Shown piece by piece: positions 1 through 8,208 of a stretch of DNA of 35,287 bases. A model generated the notes under the pieces. It was not told the origin of the DNA and did no database searches. It saw nothing but the letters and a program-made list of their open reading frames with translations. Source of the stretch: DATGLW01 sp035293965 (lineage in GTDB: Bacteria; Actinomycetota; Acidimicrobiia; Acidimicrobiales; RAAP-2); the NCBI GenBank assembly GCA_035293965.1, contig DATGLW010000073.1:1-35287 (forward strand), given 5' to 3'. Made by a program: the position numbers and the translations under genes. Positions within the stretch are counted from its first letter, which is position 1. Each line of letters starts with the position of its first letter.

Positions 1-356
1 AGCCGGTTCAGATCCTCGCGAACAACCACGGACGGCGGTACTCTCCTCATTGGCCTGGGCCTCCTTGTTTGGTTGAGCAGCGAACTCACCGCACATGGAA
101 GCTCAGGCCGGCTCGATTTACAGGGACCCTAGGCCGTCACCCGATTGGACATCGACCTGTCGAGCTACACGACTGCAAGGAGTGCGATGGCGGTGCTGGG
201 TAGCGTCCTCGACGAGCTGCGACAACCACGCCGTCGACGCGGGGGACGTCCGCTCGGATCACGGGTCAGTCTTCAGTGCGCCGACATCAGTCGAAGGCCA
301 TGGCACCCTGGATGACCGACCGACGGCTCCTCGTTACGCGTCCAGCGACTGCCGGG
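1..356. other. No convincing gene
   Basis: This stretch lies beyond the 3' end of the minus-strand binding-protein gene. The open frames here (for example 95-430 plus) have low-complexity, Arg/Ser-rich translations with no recognisable family, and no convincing ribosome binding site. The base composition is visibly less GC-rich than most of the window. It may hold the promoter region of a gene outside the window or decayed sequence; nothing more can be supported. Confidence 0.4.
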
Positions 357-1994
357 CTACGCCGAGGAACTCACGATTCCCGACCAGTAGTCCGGAATCG
401 GCGCGATGTCGTAGTACGGGTTCATGGTGAGCGCTCTGACCGAAGAAGAGTGGGCGAAGACAGCCGGAAGGGTCGAAATGAAGATGCCGAGCGCCTGACG
501 GATGATCTGGTGCTGCATCTGGCGAAGCAGTGCGACGCCCTTGGGGCTCGCCGGGCTCACGGCCTTCGCCTGGGCGTACAGGGCGTCGATCGTGGGGTCG
601 GCATAATTGCAGAGGTCACTGATGGTCCCCGGGGCGAACCCGCTCACTGGACCAAAGGAGCCGACGGCAGAGCCAGACACGACGCCCAACGGTGCGAGAT
701 GCTTCACGTAGAGATCGGCGAAGCTCAGTGCCGGCGTCAGCGTGAGATGAACGCCGATCGCCTGCCATTCCTGCTGCAAGACCTGGTCGACCTCAGCAGC
801 GAGCGCGCTCCCCGGGATGACCAACATGGTCGTGTCGAATCCGTTCGGAAAGCCTGCAGCGGCCAGGAGTGCCTTCGCCTTCTTCGGATCGTAGTTGTAG
901 ACGTTCACGAGGCTCTTGTCGAAGTAGGGCGTTCCAGACGGCCAGAGGTTCCACTCGGGCGATCCGATGCCGGCCTGGATCGTCTTCACGATGAGCGGGC
1001 GGTCGATGGCGTAATTGAGCGCTTGGCGTACCCGGACGTCGCTCAAGGGCGATGCGGACTTGCAGACGTTTGACCAAAGGGGGGCGTTCGGCGTCCTCAC
1101 CTGGACCACGGGGTATCTTCCCCGAAGGGCGGAAACGGACGAGAAATTGGAGAGCTGCGTGAGGTTCACGGTCCCGCCTTCGAGGGCGTTTACCTGCTGC
1201 GTTGCCGTCGGCACGTTTATGAACTCGATGGCTCGGAGCTTGATGGCCTTGGCGTCCCAGTAATCAGGGTTCCTGACCAGAGTGATGCTCTGGTCAGGAA
1301 CATAGCTCTGCAGCTCGTAGGGACCTGCTCCGACTGGTGCCGTCGCCAGATTCGCTCCCGGCTTCTGGGCCGCCGAGGGCGAAACAAGATAGGTCGACGG
1401 GAGATAGAACTGGTCGTAGAGCTGGCCGGCCACTGGACTGGCGAGGTTGATTGTGAGTGTGTCCTGCCCCGTCACGTCGATACTGGCAATTTGCTGAAGG
1501 GAAGAGTCGAACTGGCCATGTTGCGACGCGTTCTTGTTCCGTAGGAGTCCGAACCGTACGGCGCTGGCGTCGAGGGGCGTCCCGTCGGAGAATCTGACGC
1601 CTCTTCGAAGTGTGATCGCGATCGTGGTGGGATTCACGATCGTAACCCGGGTTGCCAGTCCAGGCATGAACGCACCGGTTTTGGGAGAGCGATGGAGCAG
1701 CGTGTCGTAAATGGCGAGCTCCCACGGAATGTTCTCCGCTTGAGCGATGGCCAGGGTCGGATCGAACGTGACCCTGGAGATCGTCGTCAGGGAGGTTGCG
1801 ATCATGAGCATGCCGGCGGAGGTGGAGGCGGCCGTCCTCCGACTGCTGGCTGCGGCGACGCTCGAGCCGATGGCCCACACGAAATTGGCCCCGATGATCA
1901 TCGCCGTCGCCAGCCGTGCAAGGCGCAGCGCTCTATGCCTGCCGCTCGGCTTGCCACTACACGTAAAATGCTCGCCAGCATAGTGAACGGTCAC
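357..1994 (-). CDS. ABC transporter substrate-binding protein, family 5 (peptide/nickel type)
   Basis: Extracytoplasmic solute-binding protein of the SBP_bac_5 class (DppA/OppA/NikA relatives), which captures a small molecule for an ABC importer. The chosen GTG at 1994 follows AGGGGGA on the minus strand and gives 545 residues, normal for the family. A basic N terminus and a hydrophobic stretch at about residues 28-49 (AMIIGANFVWAIGSSVAAA) form an export signal; no lipobox is visible. Family signatures include LRRGVRFSDGTPLDASAV, GAGPYELQSYVP and SDVRVRQALNYAIDR. It is clearly paralogous to the product of 11762-13411, with matching blocks such as NPDYWDAKAIKL and two matching cysteines (VCKSASPL, LCNYADPT). 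No permease or ATPase gene lies in the window, so it is an orphan here. The gene follows the TauD-type dioxygenase by about 70 nt on the same strand. The ligand cannot be read from sequence. Confidence 0.9.
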   Translation of the reverse strand: MTVHYAGEHFTCSGKPSGRHRALRLARLATAMIIGANFVWAIGSSVAAASSRRTAASTSAGMLMIATSLTTISRVTFDPTLAIAQAENIPWELAIYDTLLHRSPKTGAFMPGLATRVTIVNPTTIAITLRRGVRFSDGTPLDASAVRFGLLRNKNASQHGQFDSSLQQIASIDVTGQDTLTINLASPVAGQLYDQFYLPSTYLVSPSAAQKPGANLATAPVGAGPYELQSYVPDQSITLVRNPDYWDAKAIKLRAIEFINVPTATQQVNALEGGTVNLTQLSNFSSVSALRGRYPVVQVRTPNAPLWSNVCKSASPLSDVRVRQALNYAIDRPLIVKTIQAGIGSPEWNLWPSGTPYFDKSLVNVYNYDPKKAKALLAAAGFPNGFDTTMLVIPGSALAAEVDQVLQQEWQAIGVHLTLTPALSFADLYVKHLAPLGVVSGSAVGSFGPVSGFAPGTISDLCNYADPTIDALYAQAKAVSPASPKGVALLRQMQHQIIRQALGIFISTLPAVFAHSSSVRALTMNPYYDIAPIPDYWSGIVSSSA

Positions 1995-2067
1995 GGTGGT
2001 CCCCCTGTCGTCGGCGACCGTGCCTCGGCGCCTCTCCGCTCGTCTCAGCACGCCTGCAGCCCGGATT

Positions 2068-2907
2068 TCAAACCGGTCGATCCCCCCGGATCGTGACCCG
2101 GTTCATCTTGCGGAGCGAGGTGTCGCCCTGATCGAGCGAGCCACCCCAGTCGTCGATCGGGTAGTGCATTGTGCAGCGGTTGTCCCAGAAGCAGATGTCG
2201 CCCACGGACCACCGGTGTCGGCATGTGAACTCTGGTTGAACGGAGTGGCGGAAGAGGAGCGTCAAGAGGGCGTCGCTTTCGGCCTTGCTCAGTCCTTCGA
2301 TACGGGTCGTGAACGACTCGTTCACGAAGAGTGCCTTCCGGCCGGTCTCAGGGTGAGTACGAACCACGGGATGCGTGGGGAGCGGTTTCTCCCGCTTCTT
2401 GTCCAAGATGAACTGGTCGGTCTCGAGGGAATCGCCCATGGGATAGCGGAAGAAGTGGTCGAAGTCGTGGACGGCGCGAAGGCCGTCGAGGAACTGGCGG
2501 ACCGGCGCCGACAACGCCTCGTAGGCGAGGTACATGTTGGACCAGAGGGTGTCGCCTCCCCGAGGAGGGACCTCCACGGCGTGCAGCATGGTACCGAGCG
2601 GCGGCACCTCGGCGAAGGTCACGTCAGAGTGCCAGTAGCCGCCTGCGGGGATGTTGAGGGGATGGACCGAGGTCGCGGTCTCGATGAAGGGGTGCTGGTA
2701 CAGGTCCCCGAAACGTGAGGCGAATGCCGCCAGTCCGCTCTCGTCGATGTGGTTCTGGCCCACCACCACCACGATGAGGTGGTCGAGCCAGACCTGGCGG
2801 AGCTCGGCAATTGTCCGATCGTCGACATCGCTCACATCGAGGCCGCGGATCTCGGCTCCGATGTTGCCAGCCATCGGGCGCACGTCGAATCGAGTCGCCA
2901 TCGTCAT
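2068..2907 (-). CDS. TauD/TfdA-family Fe(II)/2-oxoglutarate-dependent dioxygenase
   Basis: Cytosolic non-heme iron dioxygenase that couples 2-oxoglutarate decarboxylation to hydroxylation of a substrate; relatives release sulfite from taurine, act on alkyl sulfates or cleave phenoxy-acids. The iron triad is visible: H93-x-D95 in GGYWHSDVTF and the distal H248 in FWDNRCTMHYP. Arg residues in RKMNRVTIRGDRP correspond to the 2-oxoglutarate-binding arginines of TauD. Relative to TauD as I recall it, the loop between the distal His and these Arg residues is longer by about seven residues (GGSLDQG). The ATG at 2907 sits just after GGGGG; an ATG two codons in (2901) and a GTG at 2917-2919 are alternatives. 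About 280 residues is typical. Its place between an IclR regulator and a binding protein suggests that the three serve one substrate. Sulfonate, sulfate ester or another carboxylate are all possible. Confidence 0.92.
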   Translation of the reverse strand: MTMATRFDVRPMAGNIGAEIRGLDVSDVDDRTIAELRQVWLDHLIVVVVGQNHIDESGLAAFASRFGDLYQHPFIETATSVHPLNIPAGGYWHSDVTFAEVPPLGTMLHAVEVPPRGGDTLWSNMYLAYEALSAPVRQFLDGLRAVHDFDHFFRYPMGDSLETDQFILDKKREKPLPTHPVVRTHPETGRKALFVNESFTTRIEGLSKAESDALLTLLFRHSVQPEFTCRHRWSVGDICFWDNRCTMHYPIDDWGGSLDQGDTSLRKMNRVTIRGDRPV

Positions 2908-2942
2908 GATTGCCCCCACAAAACATTTTTCAGAATAGCAAA

Positions 2943-2972
2943 ACTCTACCCACGTGCACGGGTCCGAGTCAA
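2943..2972 (-). promoter_or_regulatory. Candidate sigma70-like promoter for the dioxygenase gene
   Basis: On the minus strand TTGACT (2972-2967) and TAGAGT (2948-2943) are separated by 18 nt, about 36 nt before the ATG at 2907. The spacer holds the 8-bp palindrome CGTGCACG (2953-2960), a possible operator. The -35 overlaps the end of the IclR gene. The short AT-rich stretch at 2918-2945 stands out against the flanking genes. Predicted by eye only. Confidence 0.4.
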
Positions 2973-3811
2973 GAGTTCAGGTCGGCATTGGCTGACGGCG
3001 AACTGCCGTGCGCCCGCTGGGTGATCGCCGCCGCGGTGTCGCGGAGTCGCCGGCCGAGTGCCCGGATCTCCTCGGGGGACAGCGGTTCGGGGAAACCGTC
3101 GAGGTTGATCACGAGGGCGACGCGGCGGTGCTGGTCGAAGACCGATGCGGCGATGTACGTCACGGGATAGCGCTGGGTCGGGTCGAGATCGAGCGCGGTC
3201 GGATCTCCGGGAACGGGCGCGACTGCGACCTGCCGGCCGTCGACATGGAAGCCGACCGAGTAGCCGAGGACCCGGGCCGATTCGAGAATCGCCCGGTACC
3301 GGGTGGCGTGGCCCCTGCTTTCGAAAGGACGTGCCCGGGAGAGCCATTGCTGGATCCTGTCGTCACCTGACCAGGCCACGAACATGACACCGAGAGGGGG
3401 AACGAGAGGAAGACGTTGCCCGACGTGCACGAGGGGACTGTTCCACCGGGGCGTCCCAGCCCGGGCGACAATGACCAGCTCGTCGCCGATCGGCGCGGCG
3501 GCGAGGCACTCCAGATCGAGCTCACCGGCAAGCTGGTCCATCTCGGCCCGCGCTACCTGGATCACCGGGTGGCCCACGAGGGCGGCGTTACCGACGGCGA
3601 TCACCGAAGGGCCGAGGCGATAGGTCTTGTGGGAGGGGTGTCGCTCCAGGTAGCCGGCGTCGACCATGACATTGAGAACGGCATGCGCGGAGGCGAGGTT
3701 GAGGTCGAGGTGCTGGGCTATCTCCGAAAGCGTGAACAGCTCGGTCGGCCGGGTGGCGAGGAAGTCGAGGATGGAGAGCGCCCTGGTGGCTGCTGGCGCT
3801 GGACGACTCAT
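2969..3811 (-). CDS. IclR-family transcriptional regulator
   Basis: DNA-binding regulator with an N-terminal winged helix-turn-helix (about residues 8-65: RALSILDFLATRPTELF, then LSEIAQHLDLNLASAHAVLN) and a C-terminal IclR effector domain of GAF-like fold (about 75-265). The start is set at the ATG at 3811, where family similarity begins (MSRPAPAATRALSILDF), giving 280 residues. An upstream in-frame extension to 3901 would add a proline-rich, unconserved 30 residues, and neither start has a good ribosome binding site. It precedes the dioxygenase and binding-protein genes on the same strand, so it probably controls them in response to a substrate or metabolite. It is also divergent from the molybdenum hydroxylase genes. 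Family assignment is firm; target and ligand are inferred. Confidence 0.9.
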   Translation of the reverse strand: MSRPAPAATRALSILDFLATRPTELFTLSEIAQHLDLNLASAHAVLNVMVDAGYLERHPSHKTYRLGPSVIAVGNAALVGHPVIQVARAEMDQLAGELDLECLAAAPIGDELVIVARAGTPRWNSPLVHVGQRLPLVPPLGVMFVAWSGDDRIQQWLSRARPFESRGHATRYRAILESARVLGYSVGFHVDGRQVAVAPVPGDPTALDLDPTQRYPVTYIAASVFDQHRRVALVINLDGFPEPLSPEEIRALGRRLRDTAAAITQRAHGSSPSANADLNS

Positions 3812-4429
3812 CGGGGCTAACGAGCGAGGAATCGGGGGATCGGCGGGTCGAGGAACAAGTGCGATCTCTTCGGGAGGTCGGCGTGGGGCATGCATCCCCA
3901 CTGTAGAGAACCGGTGTCCTTCTCTGTGCTCGGACTCTGTGCTCGGACTCTGTGCTCGGACCTGTTGCCTTCCGGCTGCTGCGCGCGGCGATGTCGGACA
4001 CGGCGAGCAGGATCGGCCGGCCGGGGTCGTCGGTCCTGGTTCCGCCGGGTGTCAGGATGCTGCATCGACCGCCATCTCCCATCCGCGGTCCTCGCGCCAG
4101 CGGCAGCGCTACCGATGCCGAGGTGTGCGTACAGGTGGAGCCGGTCGTCGAGCTCGGATCCGGTTCGAACGGTCGTTGCCGCTGTGCGTCCCCTTCGTGC
4201 CTGGCGGGCCCCTCGTTCACCCCAGCCGGCGGCCGCAGCCGCACACATGTCGCGCCGGGGGCGCGGTGTGCGAGACTGCGCGGTGGCGGCGACGGGGTGA
4301 AGGCCTCGCCACCCACCCGGGCCGGGGGCCTTCAGCCACTTGCGGCGCGGCGCCGTGCCTGCCACATTGAGGGCCTTCGAGGAGGGGCGACATGCGCGGC
4401 TGTCCGGTGGCGAGCATGGGCGGGGGGCG
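3812..4429. promoter_or_regulatory. Divergent intergenic region, IclR regulator / molybdenum hydroxylase
   Basis: About 600 nt separate the IclR start from the plus-strand hydroxylase operon. It contains the 13-bp triple repeat (3923-3961). A TACAGT on the minus strand (3905-3900) could be the -10 of the IclR promoter, giving a leader of about 80 nt, but there is no clear -35. I see no clear promoter for the plus-strand operon and no believable gene, although long open frames run through because of the GC bias. Confidence 0.4.
3923..3961. repeat. Three perfect tandem copies of a 13-bp unit
   Basis: The unit TCTGTGCTCGGAC occurs at 3923-3935, 3936-3948 and 3949-3961 without a mismatch. It lies just upstream of the candidate IclR promoter, in the divergent spacer. 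Perfect identity implies recent slippage or selection; the 13-bp period is not a whole number of codons, which argues against coding use. Confidence 0.95.
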
Positions 4430-5284
4430 GTGAAGCCTGCTCCCTTCGAGCTGCACGCAGTCGAGGAGGTCGAAGAGGCGCTGGCCCTCCTTGCCGCCTA
4501 CGGCGACGATGCCAAGGTCCTGGCCGGCGGGCAGAGCCTGGTCCCGATGCTGGCATTGCGCCTGACCCGCTTTGGCCACCTCGTCGACCTCAACCGTGTC
4601 GAAGCCCTGCGCGGGGTGTCGCGAACCGACGGGTGGCTCACCATCGGCGCCATGACCCGCCACCGCGGGCTGCAGGTGGAGGACGTGGCGTCGCAGGTGC
4701 CGCTGCTGGCCCGGGCCACGGCCCACGTGGGGCACTTCCAGATCCGCAACCGCGGCACCCTCGGCGGGGCCATCGCCCACGCGGACCCGGCGGCCGAGCA
4801 GCCGGCCGTGTGCCTGGCCCTCGACGCGGTGATGGAGGTGTCGTCGCGCGCGGGGACCCGCGAGGTGCGGGCGGGCGACTTCTTCGAGGGCACGTGGGCC
4901 ACCGCCCTCGGCCCGGAGGACCTCCTGACGGGAATCCGCTTTCCGGTCTGGTCTGGCCGGTCGGGCTTCGCAGTCGAGGAGCTGGCGCGCCGCCACGGCG
5001 ACTTCGCCCTCGCCGGTGCGGTCTGCGCGGTGGCCGTCGGCGAGCGCGGGGTCGAGCGGGCCGCGATCGCCCTCTTCGGCGTCGGCTCCACGCCCGTGCG
5101 CGCGTCGGCGGCCGAGGAGGCGCTGCTGGCCGGCGCCGCCATTGGTGAGGTGGCAACGGTGGCAGCGCGCGACCTCGACCCGACCGGCGACCTCCACGCC
5201 AGCGGCACGTACCGCAAGAAGGTGGCCTGGGTGATGGTCGAGCGGGCCCTCGGCCGGGCGATGGAGGAGGCGAGAGGTGCCTGA
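4430..5284 (+). CDS. Molybdenum hydroxylase FAD-binding (medium, CoxM-type) subunit
   Basis: FAD subunit of a xanthine oxidase-family molybdenum hydroxylase; it passes electrons from the iron-sulfur subunit to an external acceptor. The two flavin-binding signatures are present: AGGQSLVPML (residues 32-41) and TLGGAIAHADPA (110-121). The GTG at 4430 follows a GGCGGGGGGC stretch and gives 284 residues, the usual size; an in-frame extension to 4340 has no family match. It is the first of three overlapping genes: its TGA (5282-5284) lies inside the start of the iron-sulfur gene, implying translational coupling. The gene order medium-small-large is the one used in cox-type operons, but it is shared by nicotine, quinoline, isoquinoline and aldehyde hydroxylases, so the substrate is open. 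Confidence 0.9.
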   Translation: MKPAPFELHAVEEVEEALALLAAYGDDAKVLAGGQSLVPMLALRLTRFGHLVDLNRVEALRGVSRTDGWLTIGAMTRHRGLQVEDVASQVPLLARATAHVGHFQIRNRGTLGGAIAHADPAAEQPAVCLALDAVMEVSSRAGTREVRAGDFFEGTWATALGPEDLLTGIRFPVWSGRSGFAVEELARRHGDFALAGAVCAVAVGERGVERAAIALFGVGSTPVRASAAEEALLAGAAIGEVATVAARDLDPTGDLHASGTYRKKVAWVMVERALGRAMEEARGA

Positions 5285-5831
5285 ACGGACGATCGAGCTC
5301 ACGGTCAACGGCGAGCGTCGCGTGGTCGCCGTCGAGGACCGCACGACGCTTGCCGACGCCCTGCGAGAGCGGTGCCATCTGACGGGCACCCATCTGGCGT
5401 GCGAGCACGGCGTGTGCGGGGCGTGCACGGTCCTGGTCGACGGGGCGGCGGTCCGCTCCTGCCTGCTCTTCGCCGTCCAGGCGGTCGGCTCCGAGGTGAC
5501 CACGGTCGAGGGGCTCACTCCGCCGGACGGGACGCTGAGCCCGGTGCAGGAGGCCTTCCGCGAGGCTCACGGCCTCCAATGCGGCTTCTGCACGCCCGGG
5601 TTCGTGGTGTCGGTGACCGCCTACCTCGCCGAGCACCCCGATCCGAGCGACGACGAGCTGCGCGACGCGCTGACGGGCAACCTGTGCCGGTGCACCGGGT
5701 ACCAGGGCATCCTGCGTGCCGCCCGGCTCGCCGCGGAACGGCTCCGGGAGGTCCGTGGGGCAGCGGCTGGCCAGCCGGCGGGTGACCTGGCTGCGACGGC
5801 CGGAGCCGTCGGTGGGGGGGCAGGGTCATGA
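5277..5831 (+). CDS. Molybdenum hydroxylase 2x[2Fe-2S] (small, CoxS-type) subunit
   Basis: Iron-sulfur subunit carrying electrons from the molybdenum cofactor to FAD. The N-terminal plant-ferredoxin-like cluster is held by C42, C47, C50 and C62 (CEHGVCGACTVLVDG and RSC). The C-terminal helical cluster is held by C102 and C105 (QCGFCTPGF) and C137 and C139 (GNLCRCTGYQGI). All eight ligands are intact. The GTG start at 5277 overlaps the previous gene by 8 nt, and the gene ends in an ATGA overlap with the large subunit. At 184 residues it is slightly longer than the usual 150-170 because of an Ala/Gly-rich C-terminal tail of unknown use. Family assignment is firm. Confidence 0.95.
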   Translation: MPERTIELTVNGERRVVAVEDRTTLADALRERCHLTGTHLACEHGVCGACTVLVDGAAVRSCLLFAVQAVGSEVTTVEGLTPPDGTLSPVQEAFREAHGLQCGFCTPGFVVSVTAYLAEHPDPSDDELRDALTGNLCRCTGYQGILRAARLAAERLREVRGAAAGQPAGDLAATAGAVGGGAGS

Positions 5832-8161
5832 CCACCGTCGCCCCCCAGGGCGCCGCAGCCCGCTTCGTCGGGCAGCGCGTGGCGCGGCGTGAGGACCCGC
5901 GCCTGCTGGCGGGTCGAGGGCGCTACGCCGACGACGTCAACCTGCCCGGGCAGCTCCACGTGGCGTTCCTTCGCAGCGACGTGCCGGCCGGCCGGATCCG
6001 GCACATCGACACGAGCGCCGCCCGTTCGCTCAAGGGTGTCCACGCCGTGCTCACGGGAGCGGAGCTCAACCCGGCGTCCGGTCCGCTGTGGACGACGACC
6101 ATGGGCCCGCCAGCCTGGGGCCCTCCGCTGCGCCCGCTCGCCGGCGACGACGTGCGCTTCGTGGGGGACCCGATCGCGCTGGTCGTCGCGTCCAGCCGCT
6201 ACGTGGCCGAGGACGCGTGCGAGCTCATCGAGGTCGACATCGAGCCCACGCCCGCCGTGTCCGACCTCGACTCGGCCATGGCCGAGGGGGCGCCGATCGT
6301 CCACCCCGAGCTCGGCACGAACCTCGTCGAGACGCCGCGGGCACCGGACCCCGAGCTCGACGATGCGCTGGCGTCAGCCGCCCACGTGGTGACGCGGACC
6401 TTCGCCATGGCGCGGGTGACCAACGTGCCCATGGAGGGGCGAGGCCTCGTGGCGTGGTGGGACGCGTACGGCGAGGAGCTCCGGGTGTGGCCGTCGACCC
6501 AGAGCCCGCACGAGATCAAGGCGTTCGCGGCCCGGGTTCTCGGCATCGGCGAGCACCGGGTCCGCGTCGAGTTCGGCGACGTCGGCGGCGGCTTCGGCCA
6601 GAAGATGTTCCCCACGCGCGAGGAGGCCGCCGTGCTGCTTGCGGCCAAGCTGGTCGGCCGGCCGGTCAAGTGGGTCGAGGATCGCCGCGAGAACCTCATT
6701 GCCGCCAACCAGGCGCGCCACGACATCGCCACGGTCACCATGGCCGTCGACGCGGAGGGCCACTTCCTCGCGGCCTGCGTCGACCTGCTGGAGGGCGTCG
6801 GCTCCTACCCTGCCGGCGGCGGTGCCCAGGGGGGCGGGGCGCTCGTGGCCATGATGTTCACCGGCCCGTACCGGATCCCGAGGCTCGGGTTCAGCTCGAG
6901 GACCGTCTTCACCAACACGTGTGGCAAGGCTCCCTTCCGCGGGCCGTGGGCGGTCGAGACCATCGCGCGCGAGCAGATGGTCGACGCCGTCGCCCGCGAG
7001 ATCGGCATGGATCCCCTCGAGCTGCGCCGGCGCAACGTCGTCCGCCAGGCGGACCTTCCCTACACGCTCCCGAGCGGCATGGTCTACGACGTCGTGACGG
7101 CGGAGGAGACCCTCGAGCAGGCGGTGGCCTCCCTCGGCTGGGAGGACTTCCGCGCCGAGCAGGCCGCGGCCCGGGCGCAGGGCCGCCACCTCGGCGTGGG
7201 GCTGAGCCTCAGCGTCGAGCCCTCGGCCGTCGGCATGGGTGCGTGGGGCACCGAGCAGGCGATCGTGCGGATCGACGTGGCGGGCAAGGTCGAGGTCCTC
7301 CTCGGCAGCGGCAGCCACGGGCACAGCCTCGAGACGACCATCCCCCAGGTGGTGGCCGACCACCTCGGCTGCGCGCTCGACGACGTGGTGCTCCGACAGG
7401 GGGGCGACACCCCCTACGGCCCGGGCACCGGGGGGAGCCGCAGCGCGGTGATCGCCGGCGGTGCTGCCCAGAGCGCGGCCACGACGCTGCGCGAGAAGGT
7501 CGTGGCCATCGCCTCCCATCTCCTCGAGGCAGCGCCCGAGGATCTCGAGGTGGCGGGCTCCGCGGTGTCGGTCCGCGGCACCCCGAGCGCCCGGGTCACC
7601 TTCGCCGAGCTGGCGGGCGCTGCCTACCTGAACCCCGACGCCCTGCCGGCTGGCCTCGAACCCGGGCTCGAGGCCACCAGCCGCTTCCGGCCCCCGTCGA
7701 TGTTCACCTGGTCCAACGCGTGCCACCTCTGCGCCTGCGAGGTCGACGCCGCCACCGGGGTCGTGACGCTGCTCCGGTACGTGGTGAGCGAGGACTGCGG
7801 GGTCATGATCAACCCGATGGTCGTCGAGGGGCAGATCGCCGGCGGTGTGGCCCAGGGCATCGGCGGCGCGCTGTACGAGGAGATGGCCTACGACGCCAGC
7901 GGCAACCCGCTCGCCACCACGTTCCTCGACTACCTCGTACCGACCGCGGCCGAGGTGCCCGTCATCGAGTACGGCCACGTCGAGACCCCCTCGGGGAGCC
8001 TCGGCGGCTACAAGGGCATGGGGGAGGGCGGGGCCATCGCGTCGCCCGCTGCAGTGGCCAACGCCGTCAACGACGCGCTGGCATCCTTCCGTGCCGCGGT
8101 CACCCAGTTCCCGATCACCCCGGAGCGGGTGCTGGAAGCCATCGAGCGGGCCACTTCCTGA
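5828..8161 (+). CDS. Molybdenum hydroxylase molybdopterin-binding (large, CoxL-type) subunit
   Basis: Catalytic subunit (777 residues, normal for the family) holding the molybdopterin cytosine dinucleotide cofactor. The N-terminal segment VGQRVARREDPRLLAGRGRY is characteristic, FGDVGGGFGQK is a cofactor-binding loop, and GYKGMGEGG places the catalytic base at E733. The active-site loop reads CGKAPFRGPWAVE (about 365-377). It lacks the AYxCSFR signature with the selenium/copper-ligand Cys of true form I CO dehydrogenase and only partly resembles the AYRGAGR of form II, so CO oxidation is unlikely. A hydroxylase of an N-heterocycle, aldehyde or aromatic ring is more plausible. No MoCo insertion chaperones (coxD/E/F/G-like, XdhC) are in the window. 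Start ATG overlaps the previous stop (ATGA). Confidence 0.93.
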   Translation: MTTVAPQGAAARFVGQRVARREDPRLLAGRGRYADDVNLPGQLHVAFLRSDVPAGRIRHIDTSAARSLKGVHAVLTGAELNPASGPLWTTTMGPPAWGPPLRPLAGDDVRFVGDPIALVVASSRYVAEDACELIEVDIEPTPAVSDLDSAMAEGAPIVHPELGTNLVETPRAPDPELDDALASAAHVVTRTFAMARVTNVPMEGRGLVAWWDAYGEELRVWPSTQSPHEIKAFAARVLGIGEHRVRVEFGDVGGGFGQKMFPTREEAAVLLAAKLVGRPVKWVEDRRENLIAANQARHDIATVTMAVDAEGHFLAACVDLLEGVGSYPAGGGAQGGGALVAMMFTGPYRIPRLGFSSRTVFTNTCGKAPFRGPWAVETIAREQMVDAVAREIGMDPLELRRRNVVRQADLPYTLPSGMVYDVVTAEETLEQAVASLGWEDFRAEQAAARAQGRHLGVGLSLSVEPSAVGMGAWGTEQAIVRIDVAGKVEVLLGSGSHGHSLETTIPQVVADHLGCALDDVVLRQGGDTPYGPGTGGSRSAVIAGGAAQSAATTLREKVVAIASHLLEAAPEDLEVAGSAVSVRGTPSARVTFAELAGAAYLNPDALPAGLEPGLEATSRFRPPSMFTWSNACHLCACEVDAATGVVTLLRYVVSEDCGVMINPMVVEGQIAGGVAQGIGGALYEEMAYDASGNPLATTFLDYLVPTAAEVPVIEYGHVETPSGSLGGYKGMGEGGAIASPAAVANAVNDALASFRAAVTQFPITPERVLEAIERATS

Positions 8162-8166
8162 ACCCC

Positions 8167-8178
8167 GGCTCGCGAGCC
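8167..8178. terminator. Short hairpin between convergent genes
   Basis: GGCTCGCGAGCC is a perfect 12-bp palindrome (4-bp stem if a 4-nt loop is left open) six bases after the hydroxylase stop and 31 bases before the convergent sulfatase stop. There is no T-tract. A weak terminator at best. Confidence 0.25.
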
Positions 8179-8208
8179 CCGGGTGTTCCGCGACCCACAC
8201 CCCACCTG

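Noticed and set aside
95..430. 111-codon plus-strand frame at the left edge
   Set aside because: No Shine-Dalgarno, no recognisable domain, overlaps the 3' end of the opposite-strand binding-protein gene.
5828..8161. Annotation as carbon monoxide dehydrogenase (coxL)
   Set aside because: The CO-specific AYxCSFR loop is absent; only the wider molybdenum hydroxylase family can be supported.
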